A DNA stretch of 64,000 bases, from NCBI RefSeq assembly GCF_028421645.1, contig NZ_CP116887.1, positions 3,288,001-3,352,000 on the forward strand, given 5' to 3'. The DNA is from Aneurinibacillus sp. Ricciae_BoGa-3. GTDB lineage: Bacteria > Bacillota > Bacilli > Aneurinibacillales > Aneurinibacillaceae. A model generated the notes under the pieces. That model was not told the origin of the DNA and did no database searches. It worked only from the letters and a program-made list of their open reading frames with translations. The position numbers and the translations under genes are program-made. This document shows, piece after piece, positions 40,553 to 48,474 of the stretch; positions within the stretch are counted from its first letter, which is position 1; every line of letters begins with the position of its first letter.

Positions 40553-41239
40553 TTAGTTTCGTTCATCACCGACAAGAGTGGAACCCAGCCTGATAAAAGT
40601 AGCGCCTTCCTCAACCGCAATGTGGTAGTCGTTAGACATTCCCATGCTTAAATGGGGAAGGTGAAGGTCAGGGAACACGGCGCACAGTTCATCGCGCAAC
40701 TCCCGTAATCCGAGAAATACCGGACGCGTCTCCTCTGGATCTTCCACATAGGGTGCCATCGTCATCAACCCAATTATTTCAATAGAAGGCAAATCTTTAA
40801 TTTTGCGTATAAAATTCTCGACTTCATCCGGCTCAAGGCCATGTTTCGTCTCCTCACCAGAGATATTAACCTGAATAAAGCATTTCGTTATTGCGTTAGC
40901 GGCTAATCCGCGTTTGCTGATTTCAGCAGCCAGCGAGTACCTGTCAAGAGAGTGAACATATTCAAACTTCCCGATAATATCCCGCACTTTATTGGTCTGT
41001 AGGTGCCCAATAAAGTGCCAAGCTGCTTGTGGACCAAGCGCCTCCCACTTCGGCAGCGCATCCTGGCTTCTGCTTTCTCCAATATGATGAATGCCGGCTT
41101 CAAGCGCACGGCGCGTCGTCTCTAGGGATACATACTTGGTAACGGCAACAATCTGCACATTGGAAGAGCGTCCCGCCTTGCCGCATGCACTGTGAATCTT
41201 CTGTTGTACATTTTGCAGGTTTTCTTCAATAAATGACAA
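40553..41239 (-). CDS. ylmE: YggS/YlmE family PLP-binding protein
   Basis: Alanine-racemase-like fold without racemase activity, involved in vitamin B6 homeostasis. The 228-aa protein has the PLP lysine in IVAVTKYVS and the later HFIGHLQTNK and LSMGMSNDYHIA motifs. Start is TTG at 41239 with GAGGGG 11-12 nt upstream; no other in-frame start gives the conserved N-terminus. Confidence 0.92.
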   Translation of the reverse strand: MSFIEENLQNVQQKIHSACGKAGRSSNVQIVAVTKYVSLETTRRALEAGIHHIGESRSQDALPKWEALGPQAAWHFIGHLQTNKVRDIIGKFEYVHSLDRYSLAAEISKRGLAANAITKCFIQVNISGEETKHGLEPDEVENFIRKIKDLPSIEIIGLMTMAPYVEDPEETRPVFLGLRELRDELCAVFPDLHLPHLSMGMSNDYHIAVEEGATFIRLGSTLVGDERN

Positions 41240-41247
41240 TTCCGTTT

Positions 41248-42066
41248 TTACCCCTCTTTCAGTCCAATAAACGCTGTCATCCTGCCAGTTTTCCCGCCTT
41301 CCTTTCGGTGTGAGAAAAACAAGTCAGTGCGACAACCTGTACATAGTTGACTCACTTCGATGTGGGCATGAGGAATTCCTGCCTCCAAAAGCAAAATTCG
41401 ATTGGTTTCCTGTAAATTTAGCATATATTTCTCCGTGCGGACAGACTCCAACACATCTTGAGCCTTTTCACCCAGCACTTCCTTAATTTTATCCGCCACC
41501 AAATCATTTACTTCGTAGCAGCAGGAGTGTATGGACGGGCCAATGGCTGCGTATATATCTTCAGGCTGAATACCCCACTGTTCTTTCATTTGAAGGGCCA
41601 TTTTCTGCCCTATCCGGGCCACCGTCCCCTTCCAGCCCGCGTGGGCAACGCCTATCACCTGAAAGCGGGGTGAATAAAAAAACAGAGGAACACAGTCCGC
41701 ATAGAAGGAAGCTAAGAATACATTACGCTTGTCAGTAAGAAGGCCATCAGCCGACGGAATAGCATCTTCCCGTGATTCGCGGCCTGCTCCAGCTTGTTCC
41801 TCGGCTATATAGACAATCCTGTCCCCATGCACCTGCTCACCGCATGTCCAGGATGAGAAAGAAAATCCGTTCTGTCTGGCAAGCCTTCTGCGGTTCTCGA
41901 CTACATGTTCAACTCGATCTCCAACATGGAGGCCGCAGTTGAGGCTGTCGAATTCTCCACTGCTTGTTCCGCCATTACGAGTGGAAAAACCAGCTGAAAT
42001 TCCCGGCCACATTTTTTCCCATGCGGCCAGATGCACACTTTCATTAATTAATGTAAATGCCTCCAC
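41248..42066 (-). CDS. pgeF: Laccase-domain peptidoglycan editing factor/purine nucleosidase (YlmD)
   Basis: Cu/Zn-binding multifunctional enzyme family (YfiH/YlmD); relatives act as purine nucleoside phosphorylases and edit muropeptides. The 272-aa protein has the metal set in CGEQVHGDRI, DCVPLFFYS, HAGWKGTVARI and GPSIHSCCYEV. Start is GTG at 42066, chosen because AGGAGG stands 7 nt before it; the frame extends to 42135 without a ribosome site. Confidence 0.9.
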   Translation of the reverse strand: MEAFTLINESVHLAAWEKMWPGISAGFSTRNGGTSSGEFDSLNCGLHVGDRVEHVVENRRRLARQNGFSFSSWTCGEQVHGDRIVYIAEEQAGAGRESREDAIPSADGLLTDKRNVFLASFYADCVPLFFYSPRFQVIGVAHAGWKGTVARIGQKMALQMKEQWGIQPEDIYAAIGPSIHSCCYEVNDLVADKIKEVLGEKAQDVLESVRTEKYMLNLQETNRILLLEAGIPHAHIEVSQLCTGCRTDLFFSHRKEGGKTGRMTAFIGLKEG

Positions 42067-42146
42067 GTTTTCCCCTCCTACATAGCATATTACCATTCCC
42101 GCGATTAGAAGAAAAGATAAAGGAGGTGCCTTCACCCCCTGTTCTA

Positions 42147-42425
42147 TTACACTTCTTCCTTACCCGGCTTGAAGGGAACCACCGTCTCATCCAGGCGGAC
42201 AAGTATAACGTCCCGCCCAATCTTCACAATGTTTTGCCATGGAATGACAATTTCCTCTGCACTTCCAAAAATACCTAGAAATTTGCCATTGCCCTTGCCG
42301 GGAACTACGATCCCTTCTATTCTTCCTGCTTTTGTATTGATTTCGAGGTCTGTTATCTGCCCGAGCTTCTTTCCATCCATCACGTTCACCACATCTTTAG
42401 TCTGGAACTCAGAGATTTTCAACAT
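42147..42425 (-). CDS. ylmC: YlmC/YmxH family PRC-barrel protein
   Basis: Small PRC-barrel protein (92 aa) starting MLKISEFQTKDVVNVMDGKKLGQI, with IVIPWQNIVKIGRDVILVR at its C-terminal half. Conserved sporulation-linked family in Firmicutes with no settled function. ATG at 42425 has GGGGTGG 8 nt upstream. First gene of the ylmC-divIVA run here. Confidence 0.88.
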   Translation of the reverse strand: MLKISEFQTKDVVNVMDGKKLGQITDLEINTKAGRIEGIVVPGKGNGKFLGIFGSAEEIVIPWQNIVKIGRDVILVRLDETVVPFKPGKEEV

Positions 42426-42515
42426 TGTTTTCCACCCCGTTTCATTAGCCCATCCCATTCTAGTATATGTATTAATTTTAAGAAATGTCCTAAAAGTGGT
42501 TTTTTATTAAATAAC

Positions 42516-42544
42516 TTGTCAAGAGATAAAACCGGATGTATTAT
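42516..42544 (+). promoter_or_regulatory. Sigma-A promoter for the solute-binding lipoprotein
   Basis: TTGTCA (42516-42521), 17-bp spacer, TATTAT (42539-42544): a strong housekeeping promoter pointing toward the gene at 42695. The resulting leader would be about 145 nt. Confidence 0.75.
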
Positions 42545-42580
42545 CATTCATGTAAATTTATAAATAAACAATTAAAGTTT

Positions 42581-42641
42581 ATTAGAAAACTTGGCTGGCG
42601 CCAAGCCGAAGGCGACGGTTGACAGCCTTAGCCTAAGCTTA
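42581..42641 (+). repeat. Structured leader segment resembling a piece of repeat copy 1
   Basis: Contains CTTGGC-tgg-CGCCAAG and CTTAgccTAAG hairpins. Its beginning (ATTAGAAAACT) and spaced features (GCCAAG, CTTATG) recall the extra segment at 5641-5700 in repeat copy 1. The match is loose, so kinship is tentative. No known riboswitch consensus was recognised. Confidence 0.35.
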
Positions 42642-42642
42642 T

Positions 42643-42671
42643 GTGGATAGAAAGCACACTTTCCTATCCAC
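42643..42671 (+). promoter_or_regulatory. Leader hairpin before the lipoprotein ribosome-binding site
   Basis: GTGGATAG with AAAG pairs with CTTT and CTATCCAC (one bulged C). It ends 9 nt before the AAAGAGGAG ribosome-binding site. It could stabilise the message; no T-run follows. Confidence 0.45.
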
Positions 42672-42694
42672 TAAATGAAGAAAGAGGAGCCTAT

Positions 42695-43477
42695 ATGATG
42701 AAAAAAATTACACTTCTTTTAGCGATGCTGCTGGTTATTATGGCAGCCGGATGCAGCAAGGGACCCGCTGCAAGCGGTGCTGCCGCACAATCAAACACCT
42801 TAGTGGCAGGGACCGATGCTTCGTTCCCACCTTTTGAATATATGTCTCCCACAGGTCAGCCTGAAGGATTTGACGTTGACCTCATCAAAGCCATTGGAGA
42901 AAATCAGAAATTGAATGTCGAAGTAAAACATACGGGATGGGACGGGATGATGAACGGGCTTAGTAATGGTACCGTAAAAATTGGCATCGCCGGGATCACC
43001 ATTACCGACGACCGCAAAAAGTCATTCGATTTCACCGCGCCATATTTTACAGCCAAACAAGTTATCTTGGTAAAAGATAACGGACCGCTGGCAAACGTAA
43101 AACAGGTAGCAGATTTAAAAGGCAAGTTGATTGGGGTTCAAACGGGAACGACAGGTGCAAGCTTAGTCGAGAGCACTTTTGGAAAAGGCTACAGTAACAT
43201 GAAAGGATACACCGATATCGCCAGTGCGATTGAAGACCTGCAAAATGGGCGCATTCAATCGGTTATTGCGGATAATGCTGTGATCAAGAAATTTGTTAAT
43301 AAACTTAATTTAAAACAAGTGAAAATTATTGAAGATAGCTCCGTAAAAACTGAAACATACGGAATCGCTGTTAAAAAAGGCAGCAAAGAGCTGCTGGATA
43401 AGCTGAACAAAGGGCTTGCTGCTGTGAAACAAAATGGAAAGTTTGATCAACTATATAAAAAATACTTTGCAAACTAA
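42695..43477 (+). CDS. Amino-acid ABC transporter substrate-binding lipoprotein, orphan
   Basis: Family 3 extracellular solute-binding protein (260 aa). Signal peptide MMKKITLLLAMLLVIMAAGC with lipobox ending at Cys20 or so; then TDASFPPFEYMSPTGQPEGFD, the usual polar amino-acid-binding N-lobe, and GIAGITITDDRKKSFDFT. Start at 42695 follows AAAGAGGAG by 5-6 nt. No permease or ATPase gene is adjacent: it has its own promoter and terminator and sits between ylmC and sigG on the opposite strand, so it must share a transporter encoded elsewhere or act as a receptor. Ligand (Gln, Arg, Cys?) not determinable. Confidence 0.9.
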   Translation: MMKKITLLLAMLLVIMAAGCSKGPAASGAAAQSNTLVAGTDASFPPFEYMSPTGQPEGFDVDLIKAIGENQKLNVEVKHTGWDGMMNGLSNGTVKIGIAGITITDDRKKSFDFTAPYFTAKQVILVKDNGPLANVKQVADLKGKLIGVQTGTTGASLVESTFGKGYSNMKGYTDIASAIEDLQNGRIQSVIADNAVIKKFVNKLNLKQVKIIEDSSVKTETYGIAVKKGSKELLDKLNKGLAAVKQNGKFDQLYKKYFAN

Positions 43478-43480
43478 AAT

Positions 43481-43516
43481 AAAACCTCGCTTTTCCGTTA
43501 TGGAGGAGCGAGGTTT
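43481..43516. terminator. Bidirectional terminator between lipoprotein gene and sigG
   Basis: AAAACCTCGC pairs with GCGAGGTTTT, with a short GC-rich continuation. T-runs flank both sides, so it can end both convergent genes. It lies 4 bp past the lipoprotein stop. Confidence 0.85.
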
Positions 43517-43547
43517 TCTATTATGTTATAAGGGCTTGATCTTTTCT

Positions 43548-44324
43548 CTATTGTACATGCTTCTGCATCTGGGAGATAGCCGCTTTCTCCAGCCGCGATA
43601 CCTGAGCCTGGGAAATGCCAATCTCCTGTGCCACTTCCATCTGTGTTTTACCCTGGAAGAAACGCATCGACAGAATCAGTTTCTCCCGGTCTGTCAGCCG
43701 GTGCATGGCCTGCTTGAGCGCGATTTCCTCTGTCCATTGTACATCCTTCTGCCTTTCATCGCTTATCTGATCCATGACAAAAATCGGATCGCCGCCATCC
43801 TGGTATATGGGTTCAAAAAGCGATACGGGGTCCTGGATAGCATCCAGCGCAAAAACCACATCTTCTTTTGGAATATTTAACGCCTCTGAAATCTCATAAA
43901 TGGTAGGTTCCCGTGAGTTCTGATTCGTCAGCGAATCTCTGACCTGCAGTGCTTTATAGGCGATATCCCGCAGAGAGCGGGATACGCGAATTGGATTGTT
44001 ATCCCGTAAATACCGCCGAATTTCACCGATAATCATAGGAACCGCATAGGTAGAGAACTTAACATTTTGGCTCAGATCGAAGTTATCGATGGCTTTCATC
44101 AATCCAATACATCCAACCTGAAACAAATCGTCAACATATTCCCCGCGATTATTAAAGCGCTGGATAACACTCAGCACCAGGCGCAGGTTTCCGTTTACAA
44201 GCTGTTCTCTTGCTGCGTAATTGCCGCTTTGCAGCTCAACAAATAGCTCCCGCATATGTACATTCGATAACACGGGTAACTTAGATGTGTCTACTCCGCA
44301 GATTTCTACCTTATTTCGTGTCAC
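43548..44324 (-). CDS. sigG: RNA polymerase sporulation sigma factor SigG
   Basis: Late forespore sigma factor. The 258-aa protein has region 2 (FQVGCIGLMKAIDNFDLSQNVKFSTYAVPMI) and the region 4 helix-turn-helix (TQMEVAQEIGISQAQVSRLEKAAI). The N-terminal MTRNKVEICGVDTSKLPVL is typical of SigG. A SigF/SigG-type promoter precedes it (see 44358-44386), besides readthrough from sigE. Confidence 0.96.
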   Translation of the reverse strand: MTRNKVEICGVDTSKLPVLSNVHMRELFVELQSGNYAAREQLVNGNLRLVLSVIQRFNNRGEYVDDLFQVGCIGLMKAIDNFDLSQNVKFSTYAVPMIIGEIRRYLRDNNPIRVSRSLRDIAYKALQVRDSLTNQNSREPTIYEISEALNIPKEDVVFALDAIQDPVSLFEPIYQDGGDPIFVMDQISDERQKDVQWTEEIALKQAMHRLTDREKLILSMRFFQGKTQMEVAQEIGISQAQVSRLEKAAISQMQKHVQ

Positions 44325-44357
44325 GTATTTCCCTCCTGAGGAGCCAGCGTTACTGAT

Positions 44358-44386
44358 AAGTATCTCCGCAGGATGGAAAATTATGC
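44358..44386 (-). promoter_or_regulatory. SigF/SigG-type promoter of sigG
   Basis: On the minus strand GCATA (44382-44386), a 14-bp spacer and GGAGATACTT (44358-44367). This matches the known forespore consensus, GHATR at -35 and GGNNANANTW at -10. It starts 34 bp before the sigG start codon. Consistent with autoregulated forespore expression as in B. subtilis. Confidence 0.8.
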
Positions 44387-44414
44387 AGGTGTTTAAGAAT
44401 GCCGCCGATGTCTG

Positions 44415-45140
44415 CTATAGCATCTTATTGAATTCCTTTTGTAGGCGCTTAATAATTCTTTTTTCCAGCCGCGAAATATAAGACTGGGAGATGCCAAGTA
44501 AATCCGCTACATCTTTCTGCGTTTTTTCTTCCTCTCCATTCAATCCGAACCGCATTTGCATGATGACACGCTCTCTGTCTGTCAGCTTGTCAAGCGCTTT
44601 ATAAAGCAGCTTTTTATCCACCTGTTCTTCAATATCACGGTAGATGATATCATTCTCTGTGCCGAGCACGTCGGAGAGAAGAAGTTCGTTGCCGTCCCAG
44701 TCAATGTTTAATGGTTCATCAAATGAAACTTCCGATTTTATCTTGTTGTTGCGGCGCAGAAACATTAAAATCTCATTTTCAATACACCGCGATGCATAAG
44801 TGGCAAGTTTGATTTTTTTCTCCGGATCAAACGTATTTACGGCCTTTATTAAACCGATGGCTCCAATGCTGACGAGGTCCTCGATATTAATTCCTGTGTT
44901 TTCAAATTTACGGGCGATATAGACGACAAGCCGCAGATTTCGTTCAATGAGCATCGCTCTTACTGCCGCATCGCCAGTGTGCAGCTGTCCCAGAAGGTAC
45001 TCTTCTTCTTCTCTGTTTAGAGGCGGGGGGAGAGCTTCGCTTCCTCCGATATAATGGACCTCTTCGGCCTTTGCCCCCAGTTTTATTAGAAACCTGTACC
45101 ACCACACCGTAAATTTGAGCCGCATCATTTTGCCAATCAT
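44415..45140 (-). CDS. sigE: RNA polymerase sporulation sigma factor SigE (pro-form)
   Basis: Early mother-cell sigma factor made as an inactive precursor and cut by SpoIIGA. The 241-aa protein has a hydrophobic/basic pro-sequence of about 27 residues ([24 protein letters not shown]), region 2 ([27 protein letters not shown]) and region 4 ([20 protein letters not shown]). ATG at 45140 has GGGAGGGGG 4-5 nt upstream; the frame extends to 45158. Separated from spoIIGA by 27 bp. Confidence 0.96.
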   Translation of the reverse strand: MIGKMMRLKFTVWWYRFLIKLGAKAEEVHYIGGSEALPPPLNREEEEYLLGQLHTGDAAVRAMLIERNLRLVVYIARKFENTGINIEDLVSIGAIGLIKAVNTFDPEKKIKLATYASRCIENEILMFLRRNNKIKSEVSFDEPLNIDWDGNELLLSDVLGTENDIIYRDIEEQVDKKLLYKALDKLTDRERVIMQMRFGLNGEEEKTQKDVADLLGISQSYISRLEKRIIKRLQKEFNKML

Positions 45141-45167
45141 TTTTCCCCCTCCCACCATGGAGATTTT

Positions 45168-46082
45168 TTAGGATGCCTGTTTATGCACAAGCGCCTTTGG
45201 ATGAATAATAGCCTGGTAGCTGCCAGCCGATGAAAGACTTTCTGCCCGCAAACCAATATACATTTTTCCTTCATACGCTTCGCCATTTGTTTGGATTGTG
45301 ACAGCATCCGGCCGAATCGCTAGCAGAAAGCTCATTTGCGCGGACACAGTGCGATAAGGTATCAACCGTATCCGGGGCAGCCATTGTTCATCAATCGCAG
45401 ACAAATCGGTATCGAACCCGGTCCCCTTCCGCACAGCCTCCAATAGATTATCGGGCAGTACATTTTCCCACAAGGAAAGCTCCATAATACTGACAGGCGT
45501 ACGGGTTAACGGATCATGCAACTGATTTCCAGTATCGATAAATCCTACACAGCGAACGTTTTTTTCACCGATAGTGACCAGTACATCTACGTGCTGCACA
45601 TCCTGCTGTCTGCAGGCTTCCAGTCCTTTGTAGCCTTTTTTGCTAAGCCACCAGAGAAGCGGAAATCCTGCTGCAATCAAAAGCAGTGAAGGCCCTGAAA
45701 CCGGCAGGCCGGCACCCGTGCGCGTGGCGGCTATCCCGTTTAGAATGACATTCTGCTGTTGAAACAAATAGTGAATGGCGAACAGGCCGCCTCCAATAAA
45801 AAAAGATATACAATAAAAGGACACGAGTACGCGTATAAACTTTCTCGGCTGCATCCTTCCAAATGAAATGAGGATCATTAAACAAGAGAAAATAAACTTC
45901 CAGAATAGCGTATAAGCGAAAGATAGAGGCGGAAAAAATAGAAACAACGTGTACAGCGCCCCGCAGGTAGAGGCGAGTGCCGTCCGTCGCCTTCTTAGTG
46001 ATACCCGGCAGAAGTAGGCCGTTGCGGCTAGCAGCATAAAATCAATAATGAAATTGACTACAAAAATAACATCCGCATACAT
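45168..46082 (-). CDS. spoIIGA: Sporulation sigma-E factor processing peptidase
   Basis: Membrane aspartic protease that activates pro-SigE after a SpoIIR signal. The 304-aa protein has five N-terminal membrane segments and a C-terminal aspartic protease domain with the active-site triad in CVGFIDTGNQLHDPLT. The start is uncertain: ATG at 46082 gives MYADVIFVVNF, the family-like N-terminus, while AAAGGAGG stands 19 nt before it, so GTG codons at 46085 or 46088 may be used instead. Confidence 0.93.
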   Translation of the reverse strand: MYADVIFVVNFIIDFMLLAATAYFCRVSLRRRRTALASTCGALYTLFLFFPPLSFAYTLFWKFIFSCLMILISFGRMQPRKFIRVLVSFYCISFFIGGGLFAIHYLFQQQNVILNGIAATRTGAGLPVSGPSLLLIAAGFPLLWWLSKKGYKGLEACRQQDVQHVDVLVTIGEKNVRCVGFIDTGNQLHDPLTRTPVSIMELSLWENVLPDNLLEAVRKGTGFDTDLSAIDEQWLPRIRLIPYRTVSAQMSFLLAIRPDAVTIQTNGEAYEGKMYIGLRAESLSSAGSYQAIIHPKALVHKQAS

Positions 46083-46171
46083 CACCACATTCGATTCGGG
46101 GCCTCCTTTCCTTTCCTGCTTAATCATTATCACACAGATAGACAGGGGATGGTCTTTAAATCGTATGAAAA

Positions 46172-46213
46172 ATTAAGACAATTTATGCGAGATATTTAGA
46201 CAATCGTTGACAA
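46172..46213 (-). promoter_or_regulatory. Candidate Spo0A boxes upstream of spoIIGA
   Basis: The minus strand holds three TTGTC-AA-type motifs: TTGTCAAC, TTGTCTAAA 10 bp later, and TTGTCTTAA 22 bp further. Spo0A boxes resemble TTGTCGAA and occur as tandem sites upstream of the spoIIG promoter in B. subtilis. None is a perfect match. The repeat element copy 4 begins 7 bp beyond the outermost motif. Confidence 0.4.
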
Positions 46214-46219
46214 GAGTTA

Positions 46220-46486
46220 GAAAACATCGCAGGTATGTCGCCGCTCTTGCTTTCCCTCCAGAGAAGTTGAACGGCCGCTTTGTGTCACGCCGGGGGACCG
46301 TCATTAGGGAATCTTGGCTAGCGGCAAGCGTAAGCGCAGACGATGGCCTTAGATTCCTTTATACCGTTTAGGTGCAACATCTGGGTAACACAATGATGGA
46401 GACAGTTGACTGTCTTTTCGCCCTTTGTTCCACACGCTCCTCTGGGGAAAGCAAAGGCGGTCAGCCATAGCCTTGCGATGTTTTTC
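46220..46486. repeat. MITE-like palindromic repeat, copy 4 (long form, 267 bp)
   Basis: Starts GAAAACATCGC and ends GCGATGTTTTTC. It has the same arm pattern as the other copies, diverged in several places, and the internal 73-bp segment (46302-46374) seen in copy 1 with only three differences over about 85 bp. The flanks ACAAGAG and CTCTTGT extend the inverted repeat beyond the core. It lies between the spoIIGA control region and the end of the tusA-like gene. Confidence 0.78.
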
Positions 46487-46534
46487 TCTTGTAACTTTTA
46501 GAAATCTTAGGGCTTTGTGTGATGCCGGCTTATA

Positions 46535-46562
46535 TAAAAAAAGAGCCGGTTGGTACCGGTCC
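46535..46562 (-). terminator. Terminator of the TusA-like/YeeE-like pair
   Basis: On the minus strand CCGGT-acca-ACCGG is followed by CTCTTTTTTTATA, 22 nt past the tusA-like stop. A good intrinsic terminator. Confidence 0.75.
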
Positions 46563-46584
46563 CTGTTGTTCTTATGGTTTTCAC

Positions 46585-46824
46585 CTATGCATTTACCCGA
46601 ATCTTAAAATAAATATCCTGCCCTGACCTTTCGGGTTCTCCGACTAATTCATAGCCATGCTTTACAGCTTCTTCCGGTACATTCCGGAAGGATTGCGGGC
46701 AATCCGCAATCACCTGCAACACCTGGCCTGCCTTCATATCTTTCAGGGCATCGAGCGTGTAGATAACGGGATAGGGGCAGGATTCCCCACGGATATCTAA
46801 CACGAAATCAACTTTATCTGCCAT
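46585..46824 (-). CDS. TusA/SirA-like sulfur carrier protein
   Basis: 79-aa protein with the conserved DIRGESCPYPVIYTLDALKDM, whose Cys carries persulfide in TusA-family proteins, followed by the LQVIADCPQSFRNVPEEAVKHG half. Encoded 3 bp after a YeeE-type transporter gene, the arrangement seen for TsuA/TsuB thiosulfate uptake and for YedE/YedF in selenium-related operons. Sulfur rather than selenium is the plainer guess, since no selenium genes are visible. This pair is absent from the B. subtilis locus. Confidence 0.88.
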   Translation of the reverse strand: MADKVDFVLDIRGESCPYPVIYTLDALKDMKAGQVLQVIADCPQSFRNVPEEAVKHGYELVGEPERSGQDIYFKIRVNA

Positions 46825-46827
46825 CTT

Positions 46828-48057
46828 CTACACCTCCACTGTATCTTTCGAAATACTTTCTGAAGTTTTTAAGCCTTTGCCATACCGGTAGTTCTTCTCC
46901 CACCAGCGCGATAGGAAGAACCAGGCGAAAAGCATAGCCAGGGTTCCACAAAGCGCTCCGGCAGGCCCCCATGTGTGGATGAGGTTAATTTTGGGCCAGC
47001 CTTTCGCAAATGTATTGAAAATGCCAAGATGATCCCAGCCATATGCCAGGATTGAGGCGCCAACGATATTTCCCAGGCCGACGATCCAGAAGAGAACCTG
47101 GCCTTCCATCGCTCTATACATCATGCCTGTCTCACATCCACCGGCGAGCACAATGCCGAAGCCAAACAGCAGGCCGCCTATAATGGTGCTCGGCCCGACA
47201 ATTTTAATCTGGGCTGGCGCTCCGTGCTGGATATAAAAGAAGGTAACGATGGTACTTACAATGATGCCAACCGCTATCGCTTTCGTCATGACGGCCCGTC
47301 CGCTTATCCATAAATCGCGGAACGCAGAAGTAAAACAGATTTGGCCTCGTTCAATTAAAATGCCGAACAGCAGGCCGGCAATGCATGCAGCGGCCAGCAA
47401 TGGTTTACCGATGATAAAATAGCGAATGGTAATAACGGCATAAGCGAGGACAACGAACATGCCAATGATTGGCTGGAAGCTTCGTGCCGCCGTTGCGGCA
47501 GCCACTTGATTAGCAGGTGTGGCCCTGCGAAGATTAGGCTTGCCCCGCCACCACCGCGTATTGATCACTTTTACTCCCACATACGTCCCAATCGCCGTCG
47601 TAACCATAAAGACCCAAGAATGAAAAGAAAATTGCGGAACGCCTGTAAAGAAGGCAGCAAGATTACATCCCAATGCCAGCCGTGCACCAAATCCCGCAAC
47701 GACTCCTCCAATAAAACCTTGGATAAGGCGTCGTTTTTGTTGGGGAATACGAATTTTGAAGCTATTACTCAACAGCACAGTGATGAGAGCGCCGCAAAGC
47801 ATGCCTATGACAACCCAGCCATCCGTCCGATCCACCGGCGTTCCAGAAAAATGAATAAGTTTAAAATAAGCCCAATTGCTGACATCCACGCCAAACCACT
47901 GGAGAATGTGCCCGCCGAATCGCGTAAATTCTCCCGTTACAGCCCATACGGTGCCTGTAAAGCCAAAATAAAGCGCACTTAGAACGCCGGCAATACTGAT
48001 GGATACATAGGGATTCCAATAACGCTGGAAAACAGTTCGATAAAGATCTCTTAGCAT
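46828..48057 (-). CDS. YeeE/YedE-family thiosulfate (or sulfur) transporter
   Basis: Membrane protein of 409 aa with about nine to ten hydrophobic segments. Both signature half-repeats are present: GFGARLALGCNLAAFFTG and AGGCETGMMYRAMEGQ, whose cysteines line the substrate path in the TsuA thiosulfate transporter. The pairing with the TusA-like gene supports transfer of sulfur to a persulfide carrier. Two-gene operon ending in a terminator. Inserted between spoIIGA and ftsZ in what is otherwise a conserved region, so probably acquired or relocated. Confidence 0.87.
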   Translation of the reverse strand: MLRDLYRTVFQRYWNPYVSISIAGVLSALYFGFTGTVWAVTGEFTRFGGHILQWFGVDVSNWAYFKLIHFSGTPVDRTDGWVVIGMLCGALITVLLSNSFKIRIPQQKRRLIQGFIGGVVAGFGARLALGCNLAAFFTGVPQFSFHSWVFMVTTAIGTYVGVKVINTRWWRGKPNLRRATPANQVAAATAARSFQPIIGMFVVLAYAVITIRYFIIGKPLLAAACIAGLLFGILIERGQICFTSAFRDLWISGRAVMTKAIAVGIIVSTIVTFFYIQHGAPAQIKIVGPSTIIGGLLFGFGIVLAGGCETGMMYRAMEGQVLFWIVGLGNIVGASILAYGWDHLGIFNTFAKGWPKINLIHTWGPAGALCGTLAMLFAWFFLSRWWEKNYRYGKGLKTSESISKDTVEV

Positions 48058-48147
48058 ATACTCCCTTCCCTCTGTAAAAATAGATCAACAACATCTTATT
48101 GTATCATCGATTTCCCGGTTGTAGCACCCCTTTGCTAAAAATGGTGA

Positions 48148-48345
48148 CAAAAACATCGTAGGCCATGCCGCTCTCTCCTTTCCCCTCATTGGAGCATTTA
48201 CGGCCTCTTTGTGGAACGACGGGCGGACCGGCAAAACATCTGGGTATTTCAATGATGGAGACAGTTGCCGGTCTTTTTTCGCCCTTTGTTCCACACGCTC
48301 CACAGGGGGCAAGAAAGGTGCGGACATGCGCCTTACGATGTTTTC
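48148..48345. repeat. MITE-like palindromic repeat, copy 5 (short form, 198 bp)
   Basis: Starts CAAAAACATCGTAGG and ends TTACGATGTTTTCC; nearly collinear with copy 2 (GGAACGAC, GGACCGGCAA, TTGCCGGTC, GTTCCACACGCTCC). It ends 5 bp before the end of the group II intron, so one of the two landed beside the other. Confidence 0.8.
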
Positions 48346-48350
48346 CTTTA

Positions 48351-48370
48351 GTAGAGTAGAGAACTGGGAA
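48351..48370 (-). ncRNA. 3' end of intron domain VI, detached
   Basis: On the minus strand TTCCCAGTTCTC then TACTCTAC. The CCAG-TT-CTC arm can pair with GAG-CTGG found at 52911-52917 on the other strand, the 5' arm of domain VI. An A stands at position 7 from the end, where the branch point lies in group II introns. Confidence 0.6.
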
Positions 48371-48436
48371 GCGAGGACAACAAAACCTCGTGGAGGGAAG
48401 GACGCCGAAAGGCAATACCCTACTTTGTTCAAGCAT

Positions 48437-48474
48437 GTGGAGGAGGTAAGAGCAAGTGGAGGAGGTAAGAGCAA
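48437..48474 (+). repeat. 19-bp tandem duplication carrying the intron ORF ribosome site
   Basis: GTGGAGGAGGTAAGAGCAA occurs twice back to back directly before the GTG start of the reverse transcriptase, duplicating the GGAGG Shine-Dalgarno. Confidence 0.85.

Noticed and set aside
42545..42694. Riboswitch in the lipoprotein gene leader
   Set aside because: Hairpins exist, but none of the known conserved cores (SAM, lysine, glycine, glutamine, T-box) could be recognised.
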